From Oscillospiraceae bacterium (lineage in GTDB: Bacteria > Bacillota > Clostridia > Oscillospirales > Ruminococcaceae): a stretch of 22,470 bases of DNA. Below the pieces are notes generated by a model that saw nothing but the letters and a program-made list of their open reading frames with translations, did no database searches and was not told where the DNA came from. Position 1 is the first letter of the stretch, and the number at the start of each line of letters is the position of its first letter. The stretch spans positions 1-22,470 of the forward strand of contig CAAEOA010000104.1 in NCBI GenBank assembly GCA_900757485.1, in the 5' to 3' direction. The translations under genes and the position numbers were made by a program. Positions 21,160 to 22,470 of the stretch are shown here, piece after piece.

Positions 21160-22191
21160 ATGTTTGATAATGATATGGACTTTGAGGAACGCCTGATCGC
21201 TCCCGAATTAACCGGAGAAGACAGCGATGTTGAAGTGACGCTCCGTCCGAAAACATTGGAAGAATACATCGGACAAGACAAAGCAAAGGAAAACTTATCC
21301 ATTTTTATAGAGGCGGCAAAAAAAAGAGATGAGGCGCTGGATCATGTCTTGCTATACGGCCCTCCCGGGCTCGGCAAAACGACCTTGTCCCAAATCATCG
21401 CCAACGAAATGAATGTCAATATCCGCATTACATCGGGACCGGCAATTGAAAAGCCGGGAGATTTGGCGGCACTGCTCACCAATCTCAGCCCCAACGACGT
21501 CTTGTTTATTGACGAGATTCACCGCTTATCCCGCGCCGTAGAAGAGGTACTTTATCCGGCGATGGAGGATTACGCGCTTGATATCATCATCGGAAAGGGA
21601 CCGTCGGCGCGTTCCATACGGATTGATTTACCGAAATTCACCTTAGTCGGCGCGACTACCCGTGCAGGTCAGCTTACCGCTCCTCTGCGGGATCGGTTTG
21701 GCGTTACACTGCGGCTGGAGCTATACACTCCCGAACAGCTTTGTCAAATCATTATGCGCAGCGCGGCAATTCTGGAAATTCCCTGCGAAAAAGACGGGGC
21801 TTTAGAGCTGGCAAAGCGTTCCCGCGGCACGCCGCGAATCGCAAACCGCCTGCTAAAAAGAATCCGTGATTTTGCACAGGTTATCGGAGATGGCGTCATT
21901 ACCCGCGACATCGTTTCGCAATCCTTGAACAAGCTGGAAATTGACGAACTGGGATTGGATCTGGTCGACCGGCGAATGCTAGAAATGATTATCACCAACT
22001 ATAACGGCGGACCGGTCGGATTGGAAACATTAGCGGCGGCATTAGGGGAAGAATCGGTCACCCTGGAAGATGTTTACGAGCCATATCTGATGCAGCTAGG
22101 CTTTCTGGCACGCACTCCCAGAGGGCGATGTGCCACTGCACTGGCATATCAGCATTTGGGAATTGTGCGGGACGGACAGCAGATGTTTTAA
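21160..22191 (+). CDS. ruvB: Holliday junction branch migration ATPase RuvB
   Basis: AAA+ motor that drives branch migration with RuvA. The 343 residues are full length. Family blocks are LRPKTLEEYIGQDKAKENL, Walker A GPPGLGKTT (67-75), Walker B FIDEIHRL (116-123), sensor 1 GATTRAG and the arginine-finger region APLRDRFG. The C-terminal winged helix is NGGPVGLETLAAALGEE to RTPRGRCAT. AAGGGGG lies ten bases before the ATG. It is the last gene of the ruv operon. No terminator stands out between its stop and the glmM promoter 30 bases on. Confidence 0.98.
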   Translation: MFDNDMDFEERLIAPELTGEDSDVEVTLRPKTLEEYIGQDKAKENLSIFIEAAKKRDEALDHVLLYGPPGLGKTTLSQIIANEMNVNIRITSGPAIEKPGDLAALLTNLSPNDVLFIDEIHRLSRAVEEVLYPAMEDYALDIIIGKGPSARSIRIDLPKFTLVGATTRAGQLTAPLRDRFGVTLRLELYTPEQLCQIIMRSAAILEIPCEKDGALELAKRSRGTPRIANRLLKRIRDFAQVIGDGVITRDIVSQSLNKLEIDELGLDLVDRRMLEMIITNYNGGPVGLETLAAALGEESVTLEDVYEPYLMQLGFLARTPRGRCATALAYQHLGIVRDGQQMF

Positions 22192-22221
22192 ATCCCACTC
22201 ATGCTGCATGGTACAAAATCA

Positions 22222-22249
22222 TTGAAAATTAAAGTAGGAATAATATAAT
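22222..22249 (+). promoter_or_regulatory. Promoter of glmM
   Basis: TTGAAA (22222-22227), a 16-base spacer and a perfect TATAAT (22244-22249) predict a start near 22256, at the foot of the first leader hairpin. Confidence 0.75.
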
Positions 22250-22256
22250 TGATCTT

Positions 22257-22322
22257 AGGTTTGAGAGCAGTGCTTTTGTCTTTCAAACCTTGGTTTGTGT
22301 GAACCGGCAAAGAGCACAAACC
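22257..22322 (+). promoter_or_regulatory. glmM leader with two hairpins that can exchange arms
   Basis: Hairpin 1 pairs AGGTTTGA (22257-22264) with TCAAACCT (22283-22290). Hairpin 2 pairs GGTTTGTG (22292-22299) with CACAAACC (22315-22322). Both share GGTTTG/CAAACC, so the middle arms (22284-22289 and 22292-22297) or the outermost arms could pair instead. Hairpin 2 ends just before GGGAAAGGAG, the glmM ribosome site. There is no U-tract, so any control would act on translation or RNA stability. Confidence 0.5.
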
Positions 22323-22342
22323 GGGAAAGGAGAAACTTAACA

Positions 22343-22470
22343 ATGGGCAGATTATTCGGAACAGACGGTGCACGCGGCATCGCAAATACAGAACTCACCT
22401 GTGAGCTGGCAATGCAGATCGGACGCGCAGCCGCTTTGGTGCTTACCAAGCATCAAAGCCGAAAGCCGAA
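22343..22470 (+). CDS. glmM: Phosphoglucosamine mutase, N-terminal part (cut by window edge)
   Basis: Converts glucosamine-6-phosphate to glucosamine-1-phosphate for peptidoglycan precursors. Only the first 42 codons are present. They read MGRLFGTDGARGIANTE and continue through ELAMQIGRAAALVL. FGTDGARG is the hallmark of the GlmM branch of phosphohexomutases; the active-site serine lies beyond the window. AAAGGAG is nine bases before the ATG at 22343. In many firmicutes glmM lies directly after cdaA-cdaR. Here it follows ruvB under its own promoter. Confidence 0.93.
   Translation, partial: MGRLFGTDGARGIANTELTCELAMQIGRAAALVLTKHQSRKP

Noticed and set aside
22188..22449. Minus-strand frames over the glmM start
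   Set aside because: They are antisense to the clear GlmM N-terminus and its promoter and ribosome site.

Overview
The window looks like a chromosomal segment of an anaerobic, spore-forming clostridium (Bacillota, class Clostridia, possibly Oscillospirales-like). The evidence is a sigG sporulation sigma factor, rubredoxin redox proteins, a CdaA-type c-di-AMP synthase, an MEP-pathway ispDF fusion, AGGAGG-type ribosome sites and moderate GC. Nearly all of the sequence is ordinary core genome. I see no phage, IS transposase, CRISPR array, rRNA or tRNA.

Layout. Positions 1-9592 are all on the minus strand: glyA, a zinc-ribbon/TM2 protein with 42-bp repeats, an isolated eutS-eutP pair, a flavin reductase-rubredoxin fusion (Hrb-like), rubredoxin, sigG, a P-type cation ATPase and an iron-type alcohol dehydrogenase. 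A 68-codon plus-strand gene (9866-10072) follows and ends in a strong bidirectional terminator. From 10141 to 18492 the minus strand carries a cysteine-synthase-like PLP enzyme, a large FAD dehydrogenase, cdaR and cdaA, a class V aminotransferase (cysteine-desulfurase family), a DUF3343 protein and ispDF. From 18665 the plus strand carries galE, the Holliday-junction genes ruvC-ruvA-ruvB, and the first 42 codons of glmM, cut by the window edge.

How the genes work together. Rubredoxin and the flavoprotein-rubredoxin fusion probably form an oxygen/ROS-detoxifying electron chain. cdaA and cdaR make and regulate c-di-AMP. Their usual partner glmM is about 7 kb away on the other strand under its own promoter. 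ruvCAB forms one operon for branch migration and resolution. The desulfurase-like enzyme and DUF3343 protein fit sulfur/selenium handling.

The least explained material is between genes. (1) Two diverged copies of a cloverleaf-like element of about 127 bp flank the hrb gene. They keep their pairing through two double (compensatory) substitutions, and one copy is attached to three long hairpins. (2) A nested, bistable structured leader begins about 10 bases after a near-consensus promoter upstream of ruvC. (3) A 103-bp nested inverted repeat starts at the DUF3343 stop codon and is followed by a terminator before the desulfurase gene. (4) Two hairpins with exchangeable arms lie in the glmM leader. 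None could be assigned to a known RNA class by eye.
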